NCBI GenBank assembly: GCA_022448725.1
Contig: JAKUTR010000020.1
Span: 1-40,372 of the forward strand
DNA: 40,372 nt
From: SAR202 cluster bacterium
GTDB lineage: Bacteria > Chloroflexota > Dehalococcoidia > Lucifugimonadales > VXLM01
Direction: 5' to 3'
Part shown: in pieces, positions 1 through 9,709 of the stretch
Numbering within the stretch: the first letter of the stretch is position 1
How the letters are laid out: each line of letters begins with the position of its first letter
Translations under genes and position numbers: made by a program
Notes under the pieces: model-generated
Seen by the model: the letters and a program-made list of their open reading frames with translations, nothing else
The model's database searches: none
What the model was told of the DNA's origin: nothing

Positions 1-252
1 TATCGAGGTGTCGGGGGTGAGTACTGCGGTATCTTTTTTCTGGGCAACAAAGCTGATCGAAGAGTCGACTTGCCTAAAGGTTTCTTTTGCTGTGTCTATT
101 CCTGCCAGTACACCATGGGCCTTAGAAATGATGACGGCGCGCCCTACGAGTTCAGACCTGACGAGTGCCTCGGTAGTCACGTCATCCCGAGCGCGGTCTT
201 CAGTGAGGGCCTTCGTAACTGCCTCTTGAATGTTCGAGTGGAGAAAGTGCAT
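1..252 (-). CDS. nadC: Nicotinate-nucleotide pyrophosphorylase (quinolinate phosphoribosyltransferase), 5' part only
   Basis: Reading the minus strand from an ATG at 252 to the window edge gives 84 codons without a stop. The product begins MHFLHSNIQEAVTKALTED and continues with DVTTEAL, a run ending AVIISKAHGVLAGI, and then ETF. This is the usual N-terminal domain of NadC (ALxED..DVTT..A...A.I.AK..GVLAG). The enzyme joins quinolinate to phosphoribosyl pyrophosphate, releasing CO2, to give nicotinate mononucleotide in cytoplasmic NAD synthesis. The catalytic barrel lies outside the window. nadA ends 64 bases upstream, so the two genes for consecutive steps are probably in one operon. The spacing to a ribosome binding site is poor: a GGAG lies about 16 bases before the ATG, in the loop of a small hairpin at 262-279. 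The identity rests on N-terminal motifs plus the nadA neighbour. Confidence 0.88.
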   Translation of the reverse strand, partial: MHFLHSNIQEAVTKALTEDRARDDVTTEALVRSELVGRAVIISKAHGVLAGIDTAKETFRQVDSSISFVAQKKDTAVLTPDTSI

Positions 253-316
253 ATCAAATAGTAGGTTATCTCCAACCTATTGGACGATCTTCCTCTCGCC
301 ATTAACTTTCAATGTT

Positions 317-1543
317 CTAGACGAGAGCAAGCATCCGATCAAGAGCTAATCTTGCTTCATTTTTCGTCTCGTTGTCCACTTGAATTTGGTTTACTACGAC
401 ACCTTCGTTCAACCCATCCAAGACCCATGAGAGGTACGCGGGATGTATGCGATACATGGTTGAGCAAGGGCAAACAACGGAGTCAAGACAAAATACCGTC
501 TTGTCAGGGTTCTCTTGTGCTATCCGATTTACCAGGCTGATTTCTGTGCCAATTGCCCAGGTGGTGCCAGCGGGGGCTTCAGAGACAGTTTTTATTATGA
601 ATTCTGTCGACCCATTGAAGTCGGCGGCTTTCACAACCTCCATAGTGCATTCAGGGTGCACGATTACGCTCACTTTAGGGTGGTCGGTCCGGGCTTTCTC
701 AATTTGTGAAACGTTGAAACGCGTGTGGACAGAGCAATGGCCTTGCCATAGGATTACCTTGGCGTTGCTTAGAGCTTCCCGGGAATGCCCCCCCATTGGC
801 TTGAAAGGGTTCCATACCAGCGTTTCTTCTAATCCAATCCCCAGTTTATGCGCCGTGTTTCGTCCCAAGTGCTGGTCTGGAAGGAAAAGAATTTTTTGTC
901 CCTGTCCGAGGGCCCATTCAAAGGCGGCAGTTGCATTTGACGAAGTGCAAACGATACCACCTCCGCGACCGCATAATGCCTTAATCGCTGCAGTGGAATT
1001 CATGTAGGTTATCGGGATGATCCCACCTTGACCTAAAACGTCAGTTAGGTCGTCCCAACAGTCCATGACGTCATCTATCTGTGCCATATCTGCCATCGAA
1101 CATCCGGCTGTTAGATTGGGTAAGATAACACTCTGATGGTCACCGCTAAGGATATCTGCGGTTTCGGCCATAAAGTGGACGCCGCAGAATATGATGAAAT
1201 CAGATTTGGGCTGAGAGGCAGCATACTGCGACAGTTTAAAAGAGTCCCCACGGTAGTCCGCATATCGAATAATCTCATTTCGCTGGTAGTGGTGACCGAG
1301 AACAACTAAGCGGTTTCCGAGTTTGTTTTTTGCTTGATGGATACGGGAGTCTAGCTCCTCCGGAGTTGCTCTTAGATATGAGATCGGAATTTTCTGCCAG
1401 TTGACGCCTATCTCGAACTCTTTCTCCAGAGTCTTAGTTTCAAGGTCATCTTCTGTACTGCAAAAAGCGGATTGCTCAATCTCAGTGATCGGGATCACCG
1501 GCATTTTGTTAGGTGTTGTCTTTGCACTCTCAGCTGTGACCAT
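317..1543 (-). CDS. nadA: Quinolinate synthase NadA
   Basis: This is the [4Fe-4S] enzyme that condenses iminoaspartate with dihydroxyacetone phosphate to quinolinate, the step before NadC. With the start at 1543 it has 408 residues. Family motifs appear in order: GHHYQRNE (about 83-90), FCGVHFMAETADIL (about 119-132), LTAGCSMADM (C148), a TYMNSTAA segment, WQGHCSVH (C270), HPECTMEVV, GTEISLVNRI and VCPCSTMYRIHP (C358/C360). C148, C270 and C358 or C360 are the likely cluster ligands. The length is that of the long NadA form rather than the ~300-residue archaeal or Thermotoga form. An ATG at 1555 is also possible, but GGAGG lies five bases before 1543. The start overlaps the end of miaB, so translation is probably coupled. 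Confidence 0.95.
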   Translation of the reverse strand: MVTAESAKTTPNKMPVIPITEIEQSAFCSTEDDLETKTLEKEFEIGVNWQKIPISYLRATPEELDSRIHQAKNKLGNRLVVLGHHYQRNEIIRYADYRGDSFKLSQYAASQPKSDFIIFCGVHFMAETADILSGDHQSVILPNLTAGCSMADMAQIDDVMDCWDDLTDVLGQGGIIPITYMNSTAAIKALCGRGGGIVCTSSNATAAFEWALGQGQKILFLPDQHLGRNTAHKLGIGLEETLVWNPFKPMGGHSREALSNAKVILWQGHCSVHTRFNVSQIEKARTDHPKVSVIVHPECTMEVVKAADFNGSTEFIIKTVSEAPAGTTWAIGTEISLVNRIAQENPDKTVFCLDSVVCPCSTMYRIHPAYLSWVLDGLNEGVVVNQIQVDNETKNEARLALDRMLALV

Positions 1544-2915
1544 TACTGCCTCCATCTTCTCCTGTAAACGGTTTTAATACCCCTCCTAGAGACCAGGGGC
1601 CTGTCCGATGAATCGTCACGTTAACGCTTTGCCCGATGGAATGAGTTGCATCGTCTACATAGACTAGCTTGTCGTTTCGGTTTCTACCGTACGCTGTGCC
1701 TCGTTTTATGTCCTCGATAAGAACTTCAACTGTCTCATCGTGATATCGCTTATTGATTTCGCCTTGGATATCGGTTTGTAAGTCGTCGATTGCATGGAGT
1801 CGTTCACGCTTTGTTTCTGCAGGGACGTCGTCTTCCATCTTCTTCGATGCGATTGTACCGGGACGTGTGGAATACATGGCAGAATGGACTTTATCGAAAC
1901 GGATATCTTTTACGAGATTGTAGGTTTGCTCGAACTGTTTGTCGGTCTCGCCACAGAAACCAACAATTAAGTCAGTTGTAACAGAGACTCCTGGGATTTT
2001 CTCACGTATTTTCTCGATCTTGTCACGGTACTCTCGGTTGGTGTAACCACGCCGCATGCGTGTAAGAACATCATTGTCGCCAGCCTGGAAAGGGAGGTTT
2101 ATGTTTTCACAGACTTTTGGTAGCTCTGCCACCGTTTCGATGATGTGATCGCTCATGTCATTTGGATGGGAAGTTAGGAATCGGATACGTTCGATTGAAT
2201 CGATTTCATGTACAGCTTCAAGCAAATCACCTAAGTCGACATCTGCTGTGAGGTCTTGGCCATACGAGTCGACATTCTGCCCTAGTAGAGTAATTTCTTT
2301 CACGCCTCTATCGGCTAGAAGTTCTGTCTCACGTGCTATATCCGTTATAGAACGAGACACTTCCCGCCCTCTGCGGTATGGGATGATACAGAAGCTGCAC
2401 ATCTTGTTACAGCCGTGGATAATCGGGATGTATGCGGTGATTGCGGGTGTCGCAGTTAGCGGGCCAACGCAGCCACTTGGGTCTATATCTAGACGGTCGC
2501 CAACAATATCGAGCAGTGGCTGGTACTGCTGCGGCCGCATGAATACATCAACTTGCGGGAATTGTTGCTTGAGATTTTTTGTGTTTGGACCCACAAGGCA
2601 TCCCATTAGGGCAACAATTTTGTTTTTGTTCTCATGTTTGAGGGGTTTCATGTGCCCAAGCATGCTGGTGACCTTGTCCTCTGCGCTCTGTCTCACAACA
2701 CAAGAGTTCAGGACGACCACGTCTGCATCTGCTAGGTCTGTAGTTTTAGACAATCCCATCTGATCGAGGGCACTCTCTAGCCGCTCGGAGTCAGCTACGT
2801 TCATTTGGCAACCGATAGTCCACACATGGTAACTGGCTGTGGATCCACGAATTTGGTCCAAAGAATTCTGCGAGACTGAATTCACTTCGCTTAAGGGTAT
2901 TGTTAGGGTAGACAT
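1530..2915 (-). CDS. miaB: tRNA-2-methylthio-N6-isopentenyladenosine37 methylthiotransferase MiaB
   Basis: This radical-SAM enzyme adds a methylthio group to i6A37 in tRNAs that read UNN codons. With the start at 2915 it is 461 residues long. The N-terminal UPF0004 domain has the three cluster cysteines (TIGCQMN, C36; NSCVVR, C72; MGCLVG, C106). The radical-SAM motif HGCNKMCSFC supplies C169, C173 and C176. The last ~70 residues fit a TRAM RNA-binding domain. The reading frame stays open up to 2996, but those extra 27 codons are the 3' half of the tRNA-Ser gene read in frame, so the ATG at 2915 is the real start. The gene lies 10 bases downstream of the tRNA and overlaps nadA at its 3' end. 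MiaB is preferred over RimO or MtaB because of the GCQMN context and length. Confidence 0.93.
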   Translation of the reverse strand: MSTLTIPLSEVNSVSQNSLDQIRGSTASYHVWTIGCQMNVADSERLESALDQMGLSKTTDLADADVVVLNSCVVRQSAEDKVTSMLGHMKPLKHENKNKIVALMGCLVGPNTKNLKQQFPQVDVFMRPQQYQPLLDIVGDRLDIDPSGCVGPLTATPAITAYIPIIHGCNKMCSFCIIPYRRGREVSRSITDIARETELLADRGVKEITLLGQNVDSYGQDLTADVDLGDLLEAVHEIDSIERIRFLTSHPNDMSDHIIETVAELPKVCENINLPFQAGDNDVLTRMRRGYTNREYRDKIEKIREKIPGVSVTTDLIVGFCGETDKQFEQTYNLVKDIRFDKVHSAMYSTRPGTIASKKMEDDVPAETKRERLHAIDDLQTDIQGEINKRYHDETVEVLIEDIKRGTAYGRNRNDKLVYVDDATHSIGQSVNVTIHRTGPWSLGGVLKPFTGEDGGSNGHS

Positions 2916-2925
2916 TTGATTATCG

Positions 2926-3018
2926 TGGCGGAGGGAGTGGGATTCGAACCCACGAGAGGGATTAACTCCCCCTAAGCGCTTAGCAGGCGCCCGCACTAGG
3001 CCACTATGCGATCCCTCC
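2926..3018 (-). tRNA. tRNA-Ser, anticodon GCU
   Basis: The minus strand folds into a class II tRNA. The acceptor stem GGAGGGA (3012-3018) pairs with TCCCTCC (2930-2936). A T-loop GGGTTCGAATCCC is present, there is a long variable arm, and the anticodon loop CTGCTAA has GCT at 2982-2984. The discriminator base is G (2929), as expected for serine, and the CCA end is encoded at 2926-2928. The long variable arm and GCU anticodon together assign it to serine AGC/AGU codons. It precedes miaB on the same strand and has its own promoter just upstream. Confidence 0.96.
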
Positions 3019-3033
3019 GTAGTTAGTCCCCAA

Positions 3034-3063
3034 ACTATATCAGGCGTTCAGCTTGTTGATCAA
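3034..3063 (-). promoter_or_regulatory. Sigma70-type promoter for tRNA-Ser and miaB-nadA-nadC
   Basis: On the minus strand, TTGATC (3058-3063) and TATAGT (3034-3039) are separated by 18 bases. Transcription would start about 10 bases before the mature tRNA 5' end. No other promoter-like pair was seen between the tRNA and nadC, so the tRNA and the three genes may form one transcription unit. Confidence 0.6.
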
Positions 3064-3254
3064 GAAGATGTTTGTGAAATCCGACACTATCCACTATGTA
3101 CGCGTCGTGTATCGTAATATAATAGATTATATAGATCGATATTCGTTACAACCGGATTGGCTTGAGTGCGATGCCAACACACTTTGATAAGATTTTCACA
3201 ATATACGTAATTAGCTCGCACATCTAAGCTTCGCAAAGGGCGGAAGGGCCTACT

Positions 3255-3695
3255 TCAAGCATTAAATGTACTACTTGTATGTTGATCCTCTGGGCTTTCG
3301 ACCCAGACGGCCCCACCTTCGAAGTACTCTTTTTTCCATATGGGAACGGTCTGTTTGATCCGATCAATACTGTACTCGCAAGCAGCGAACGCATCCGGTC
3401 GGTGCTGTGAGGAAACGGCTACCACAAGACTGATCTCTCCGATCTCGAGCCTGCCCAAGCGATGAGATATTGCCACTCCATGAAGAGGCCACCGTTCGTG
3501 CATTTCATCCGCAACCGCTGCTAACTCCTTACGAGCCATCGGTTCGTAAGCCTCATACTCCAAATACAGAACCTTCCTGTCGGAAGTCACATTACGGGTA
3601 GATCCAAGGAAAGAGATTATCGCTCCAGCGGATGGGTTACGAACCTTATCCGTAATCTCATCAGGATCTAGTATATCTTTTGTGATATGGATCAA
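3255..3695 (-). CDS. moaE: Molybdopterin synthase catalytic subunit MoaE
   Basis: MoaE transfers sulfur from the MoaD C-terminal thiocarboxylate to precursor Z (cPMP) to make molybdopterin. The 146-residue product has the normal length and landmarks: GAIISFLGSTRN near residue 28, YLEYEAYEPMA, HRLGRLEIGE, VAVSSQHRPDAF, and the catalytic-lysine region IKQTVPIWKKE, followed by a Trp-Val-Glu near the end. It starts with TTG at 3695, which overlaps the moaD stop as TTGA, so the two subunits are probably translated in a coupled way. No other molybdenum cofactor genes (moaA, moaC, moeB) are in the window, so the sulfur-activating partner must be elsewhere. Confidence 0.95.
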   Translation of the reverse strand: MIHITKDILDPDEITDKVRNPSAGAIISFLGSTRNVTSDRKVLYLEYEAYEPMARKELAAVADEMHERWPLHGVAISHRLGRLEIGEISLVVAVSSQHRPDAFAACEYSIDRIKQTVPIWKKEYFEGGAVWVESPEDQHTSSTFNA

Positions 3696-3979
3696 TTTAG
3701 TCCACCACTAACTGGGGGTATTAACGCAACCTCATCTTCGTCTGTGAGGACAAATTCATGGTCTTGGTATTCCTCGTTGACTGCAACCACGAGTTTGTTT
3801 GGGTCGGCAATAATATCTGGGTACTGGGCGACAGTTTTCCTAGCTATATCTCCCACCGTTGACCCCAAGGCAATATTGAATTCCAGTACTGACACACCTA
3901 CGTGTTCGCGGTAACTGGCAAACAACCGTAGTGTGATTTTAATAGTTTGGGCGATATATGTGGGGTCCACCGTGGTCAT
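3692..3979 (-). CDS. moaD: MoaD/ThiS-family sulfur carrier, molybdopterin synthase small subunit
   Basis: This 95-residue ubiquitin-like protein ends in DEDEVALIPPVSGGLN. The DEVALIPPVSGG portion is the typical MoaD C-terminus, where the last glycine is adenylated and converted to a thiocarboxylate. Here two residues, Leu-Asn, follow the Gly-Gly before the TGA, so the diglycine is not terminal. Either the tail is removed by a protease, as in some JAMM-protease-processed carriers, or the reading frame or sequence needs checking. It overlaps moaE (TTGA). No Shine-Dalgarno precedes the ATG. Instead a TGC-extended -10 element ends six bases upstream, which suggests a leaderless mRNA. The family assignment is firm; the activity of the C-terminus is open. 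Confidence 0.9.
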   Translation of the reverse strand: MTTVDPTYIAQTIKITLRLFASYREHVGVSVLEFNIALGSTVGDIARKTVAQYPDIIADPNKLVVAVNEEYQDHEFVLTDEDEVALIPPVSGGLN

Positions 3980-3985
3980 AACTAA

Positions 3986-3994
3986 ATCATAGCA
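3986..3994 (-). promoter_or_regulatory. Extended -10 promoter for leaderless moaD-moaE
   Basis: The minus strand reads TGC-TATGAT, then TTAGTT, then the moaD ATG. A start site seven bases after the -10 would be the A of the ATG. I see no good -35 element, as is common for extended -10 promoters. Confidence 0.5.
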
Positions 3995-4038
3995 AACGAT
4001 CCTTACAATGTGGCGCGATGCACTGTTAAAGGGTGGTG

Positions 4039-4047
4039 TGCTAGACT
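4039..4047 (+). promoter_or_regulatory. Extended -10 promoter candidate upstream of the TIM-barrel gene and groL
   Basis: TGC-TAGACT lies 50 bases before the TTG start at 4097. The identical nine bases occur in the promoter of the sulfite reductase gene (13810-13818). No clear -35 hexamer is visible. The call is supported mainly by that recurrence. Confidence 0.4.
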
Positions 4048-4096
4048 TCGATTCGCTTCAAACCTGCCTGTGAGCAGCAACGAAAAGGAGGATATC

Positions 4097-4924
4097 TTGA
4101 TAAAGTTGAGCTGGATGGCCCGCGCTACAGACGAAGAGGGATTAGCTGAGCAAGTCAAATATGCCCAGGATCTAAATCTTGACGCGATTGATATCCATTT
4201 GGCAGGGATTCCTCGAGAACCAGAGTTCCTAATGCGTATCAAGATGATGTGCGCGCGGGCTGGTCTGCCGATTGGCTATACCGGAGGCGGAAGTCAGGTG
4301 GGCCCGCTTGAACAGAGGGAGGACCGACTGGCCCAAGGGCGTGCTGATATAGACCTGACATCGTTCCTGGGTGCCCAAATGATACGTGTTTTCGCCCGTC
4401 ATAAATGGCCTGAATCCAAAGAGGAGCAAGAGTTCTTTTGGGGACCTATGGTCGAGGACTTTCAAACTCTCTGCGACTATGCACTCGAGAAGGGAGTCAT
4501 TCTAGGGCTCCAAAACCACGATAATGGTAGCTTCTGCATGACTGCGGACCAGGCTCTGCGCATTATCAAGGATGTGAATCGTTCTAATTTTACTTACTTG
4601 CTTGATACGGGCCAGTGGCTAGGTTCCATTGGGTCTCATCCCCGAGGGGAGTTTGACCCGGCCGTTGATATTTATGAAGACTACATCAAACCAACGATGC
4701 CTCACGCAAGTCTCGTCCGAGCCAAAATTTACCAAATCGACACCGGTGTAGAGACGTATCTTGATTACCCAAGGATCTTAGGGATTCTTAAAGAGTTCAA
4801 TTTCAATGGCAACTTGTCGATCGTTTACGAAGGCTCTGAGGGACGCAACAGTTGTAGCCCTGAAGAAGGAATTGCTTTAGGCGTGAAATACCTTCGCAAG
4901 GTTATTAAAGAGACCTATAATTAA
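4097..4924 (+). CDS. Sugar phosphate isomerase/epimerase-like TIM-barrel protein
   Basis: The 275-residue product looks like an AP-endonuclease-2-type (xylose-isomerase-like) TIM barrel. Metal-ligand-type segments are DAIDIHLAG near the N-terminus, GLQNHDNG in the middle, TYLLDTGQWLG, HASLVRAKI and IVYEGSEG near the C-terminus. Members isomerise or epimerise sugars or cyclitols in the cytoplasm; the substrate here cannot be told. The reading frame is open from 4010, but the strong AAGGAGG at 4085-4091 (approximately) is followed five bases later by TTG at 4097, and that start gives the normal barrel N-terminus KLSWMAR. groL begins 42 bases downstream on the same strand, so they may share a transcript. 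This neighbour does not indicate the substrate. Confidence 0.75.
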   Translation: MIKLSWMARATDEEGLAEQVKYAQDLNLDAIDIHLAGIPREPEFLMRIKMMCARAGLPIGYTGGGSQVGPLEQREDRLAQGRADIDLTSFLGAQMIRVFARHKWPESKEEQEFFWGPMVEDFQTLCDYALEKGVILGLQNHDNGSFCMTADQALRIIKDVNRSNFTYLLDTGQWLGSIGSHPRGEFDPAVDIYEDYIKPTMPHASLVRAKIYQIDTGVETYLDYPRILGILKEFNFNGNLSIVYEGSEGRNSCSPEEGIALGVKYLRKVIKETYN

Positions 4925-4966
4925 AAACATGAACTGACCCTTTAGACCTGTTTTGAGGAGTAGAGA

Positions 4967-6577
4967 ATGCCTAAGAAATTAGAGTTTAGTGAGGATGCTC
5001 GAGCCGCCCTCAAAAGAGGGATCGATATCATGGCTGACACGGTGGGTGTTACTTTGGGCCCTCGTGGGAGGAACGTGGTTATCGACGATGATTTTGCTGG
5101 GCCAAAAGTCTCTAGCGATGGTGTCACGATTGCAAAAGAGATTGTTTTAGAGGACCCGTATGAAAATATGGGTGCACAACTTCTGAAAGAGGCAGCCAGT
5201 CAAACTAACGATGCCGCTGGTGATGGGACAACTACTTCTACCGTCCTTGCCCAGGCCATCATCCATGAGGGATTTCGTAACATTGCTGCTGGAGCCGACC
5301 CTATGGCACTAAAGCGCGGTATTGAAAATGGTGTGGGAGTTGTTAGCGCAGCTCTAGATGAGATGGCGGTACCGGTTGCGGGTCTTGAGAAGATGAGTCA
5401 AGTAGCAGCTCTGGCAGCACACGATGATGAAATGGGGCAAGTTATTTCCGAAATAGTGGATAAGGCAGGCAATGACGGGGTGATTACTGTAGAGGAATCA
5501 AAGGGACTTTTGTATGAGCAGGAATTTGTTGAAGGGATGCAATTCGACAAGGGGTATATCTCTCCTTACTTCGTAACTAACCGTGAACGTATGATCGCAG
5601 AGATTGATGACCCCTATATCCTGCTGACGGACAAGAAAATCTCATCTGTATCTGACATTGTCCCTGTACTCGAGAAGATCGTGAAGGTTAGTAAGGATAT
5701 CGTAGTAATTGCGGATGATATCGAGGGCCAGGCTCTAGCTACAACGGTGGTCAATAAACTTCGAGGAGCATTCAATCTCTTAGCCGTTAAAGCACCTGCC
5801 TTTGGAGATCGCAGAAAAGAGATGCTTGAAGACATTGCTATTCTGACGGGTGCGACGGTTATTAGCGAAGATGTGGGACGTACGCTTGACTCTGTAGGAA
5901 TCGATGACTTGGGTCGGGCGCGCAGAGTAGTTTCCAATAAAGATGAGACAACGATCATCGACGGCCATGGAGCCCAGGAGGCGATTGCGGGACGCATGAG
6001 TCAGTTGCGTGCTCAGGCAGATGCGACTGATTCTGACTATGACCGCGAGAAGCTTGGGGAACGGGTTGCGAAGCTTTCTGGTGGTGTAGCCATCTTGAAA
6101 GTGGGGGCTGCTACTGAGGTTGAGATGAAAGAAAAAAAACAGAGGATTGAGGATGCGCTTTCAGCTACGCGCGCTGCTACTGAGTCAGGGATTGTACCTG
6201 GGGGAGGAATCGCTCTTGTTCGGGCCCGTCAGGCACTCGATTCTGTTGATGCAACTGGCGATATTGGGACTGGTCTTGCGATCCTATATCGTTCTCTTGA
6301 GCGTCCGTTAAAGTTGATTTGTGAAAACACAGGGGTATCGGGGGAGGTAGTTCTTTCAGAGATCCTGAAGGGCGAAGATGACTGGGGGTATGATGCTGAA
6401 ACAGGTGAATATGGCAACCTGCTCCAAAAAGGCATCATCGATCCATCGAAAGTAACTAGGGCGGCAGTTGAGAACGCAGCCAGTATCGCAGCAATGGTAA
6501 TCACCACAGAGTCTTTAGTAACTGACATTATCGAGACGGGGCCCGGAGCCCCACCGATGCCCGATTATTATGGGTAG
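4967..6577 (+). CDS. groL: Chaperonin GroEL (Hsp60)
   Basis: This is the 536-residue subunit of the double-ring ATP-dependent folding chaperonin. Visible motifs include [10 protein letters not shown] (the usual TLGPKGRNVV), DGVTIAKEI, the ATP-binding [16 protein letters not shown] region (D86), and VEEGIVPGGG-like [14 protein letters not shown] near residue 400. It starts at an ATG after GAGGAG. The C-terminus is PMPDYYG and lacks the Gly-Gly-Met repeat tail common in GroEL. No groES lies next to it and no CIRCE repeat was seen upstream, unlike the usual groES-groEL operon, so this could be a second copy or a separated gene. It is probably cotranscribed with the TIM-barrel gene and converges on ligA. 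Confidence 0.97.
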   Translation: MPKKLEFSEDARAALKRGIDIMADTVGVTLGPRGRNVVIDDDFAGPKVSSDGVTIAKEIVLEDPYENMGAQLLKEAASQTNDAAGDGTTTSTVLAQAIIHEGFRNIAAGADPMALKRGIENGVGVVSAALDEMAVPVAGLEKMSQVAALAAHDDEMGQVISEIVDKAGNDGVITVEESKGLLYEQEFVEGMQFDKGYISPYFVTNRERMIAEIDDPYILLTDKKISSVSDIVPVLEKIVKVSKDIVVIADDIEGQALATTVVNKLRGAFNLLAVKAPAFGDRRKEMLEDIAILTGATVISEDVGRTLDSVGIDDLGRARRVVSNKDETTIIDGHGAQEAIAGRMSQLRAQADATDSDYDREKLGERVAKLSGGVAILKVGAATEVEMKEKKQRIEDALSATRAATESGIVPGGGIALVRARQALDSVDATGDIGTGLAILYRSLERPLKLICENTGVSGEVVLSEILKGEDDWGYDAETGEYGNLLQKGIIDPSKVTRAAVENAASIAAMVITTESLVTDIIETGPGAPPMPDYYG

Positions 6578-6586
6578 TGCCCGGTA

Positions 6587-6616
6587 AATCTTGTCGATTC
6601 AACAGTCGGCAGGATT
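6587..6616. terminator. Hairpin between convergent groL and ligA
   Basis: AATCTTGTCGA (6587-6597) pairs over 11 positions, with two G-U pairs, with TCGGCAGGATT (6606-6616) around an eight-base loop. The T-runs on both sides are short. It sits exactly between two converging genes, which fits a bidirectional terminator of modest strength. Confidence 0.5.
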
Positions 6617-8752
<2,136 letters not shown>

Positions 8753-8777
8753 CTACCAAGTCCCACGGAGCGCCATC

Positions 8778-9707
8778 TTGCCCGCGTCCAGAGATCTGAA
8801 TGAGTTCATCGCGAAGCACCCATCTCTTCTTGCGATTGGGAACACGCCATTGATTGAGTTGGCAACCCCACCTGAAGTGAGGGATGTCAAAATCTCAGCG
8901 AAATGCGAGCACCTTAATCCGGGAGGGTCGATCAAGGACCGACCCGTTTTAAGGATGCTATCCGAGGCTGTTTTGTCGGGAGATCTGATTCCAGGCAAGA
9001 CTATTCTGGATGCTACTTCAGGCAATGCAGGCATAGCGTATGCAATGATCGGAGCTGCCCTAGGCTACAAAGTCGAACTAGTAATGCCAGAGAATGCTAG
9101 TGAGGAACGTAAAAAACGGATAAAGGCTCACGGTGCAAGCATTGTTTTCACAGATCCAATGCTTGGTTACGATGAGACGCTACACGAAGTGAAGCGTCGA
9201 TATGAAGCGGATCCACAGAAATATTATTGGTGTAATCAATATTTTAACCAGAACAACCCGCAGGCTCATTTCGAGACGACGGGTGAAGAAATTGTCAGAC
9301 AAGCGCCGGATGTAACTCATTTTGTTGCCGGGATTGGTACAGGGGGATCTATTACCGGCATTGGGCGCCGTCTTAAAAAGCATAACCCCAACATACAAAT
9401 CATTGGATTGAACCCACCTGAATGGCCCGGAGTGGAGGGACTTAAACATCTAGGTGATGGACACATCAGCCCTGACACTTTTGATGGTTCAGTAGTTGAT
9501 CAGATGATAGATATCGATGTAGATGCTTCATACGAGATGTCACGTAGTCTATCTGCCACGGGAATGTTCGCTGGTCAGTCGTCTGGGGCTTATGTGTGGG
9601 CTGCTGTGGAAATTGCAGATGCAATTGGTAAAGGTCATATCGTAACGATAATTAATGACATAGGAGAGCGATATTTCTCCACGGGTATGTGGGATAAGGC
9701 TGATTAG
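8778..9707 (+). CDS. Cysteine synthase-family PLP enzyme (CysK/CysM-like)
   Basis: This 309-residue fold type II PLP enzyme resembles O-acetylserine sulfhydrylase, which replaces the acetyl (or phosphoryl or sulfo) group of an activated serine with sulfide in the cytoplasm. The PLP lysine is K53 in NPGGSIKDR. The substrate loop is TSGNAG (80-85) and the phosphate-binding loop is GTGGSITG (about 190). The near C-terminal SSGAYVWAA also fits. It starts with TTG at 8778 after an ACGGAG. The next gene begins two bases after its stop, so the two are translated together. CysK, CysM or a cystathionine beta-synthase-like role cannot be separated by eye. The siroheme reductase at 13896 could supply sulfide, but this is an inference. 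Confidence 0.88.
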   Translation: MPASRDLNEFIAKHPSLLAIGNTPLIELATPPEVRDVKISAKCEHLNPGGSIKDRPVLRMLSEAVLSGDLIPGKTILDATSGNAGIAYAMIGAALGYKVELVMPENASEERKKRIKAHGASIVFTDPMLGYDETLHEVKRRYEADPQKYYWCNQYFNQNNPQAHFETTGEEIVRQAPDVTHFVAGIGTGGSITGIGRRLKKHNPNIQIIGLNPPEWPGVEGLKHLGDGHISPDTFDGSVVDQMIDIDVDASYEMSRSLSATGMFAGQSSGAYVWAAVEIADAIGKGHIVTIINDIGERYFSTGMWDKAD

Positions 9708-9709
9708 AG

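Noticed and set aside
447-1007. 186-codon open frame opposite nadA
   Set aside because: Antisense shadow of NadA; no recognisable domain or translation signal.
2155-2763. 202-codon open frame opposite miaB
   Set aside because: It lies fully antisense to a clear MiaB, has arginine/serine-rich composition and no ribosome binding site.
3110-3140. AT-rich dyad TATAAT-AG-ATTATA between moaE and the tRNA
   Set aside because: It is upstream of no gene at promoter distance and could be chance in AT-rich sequence.
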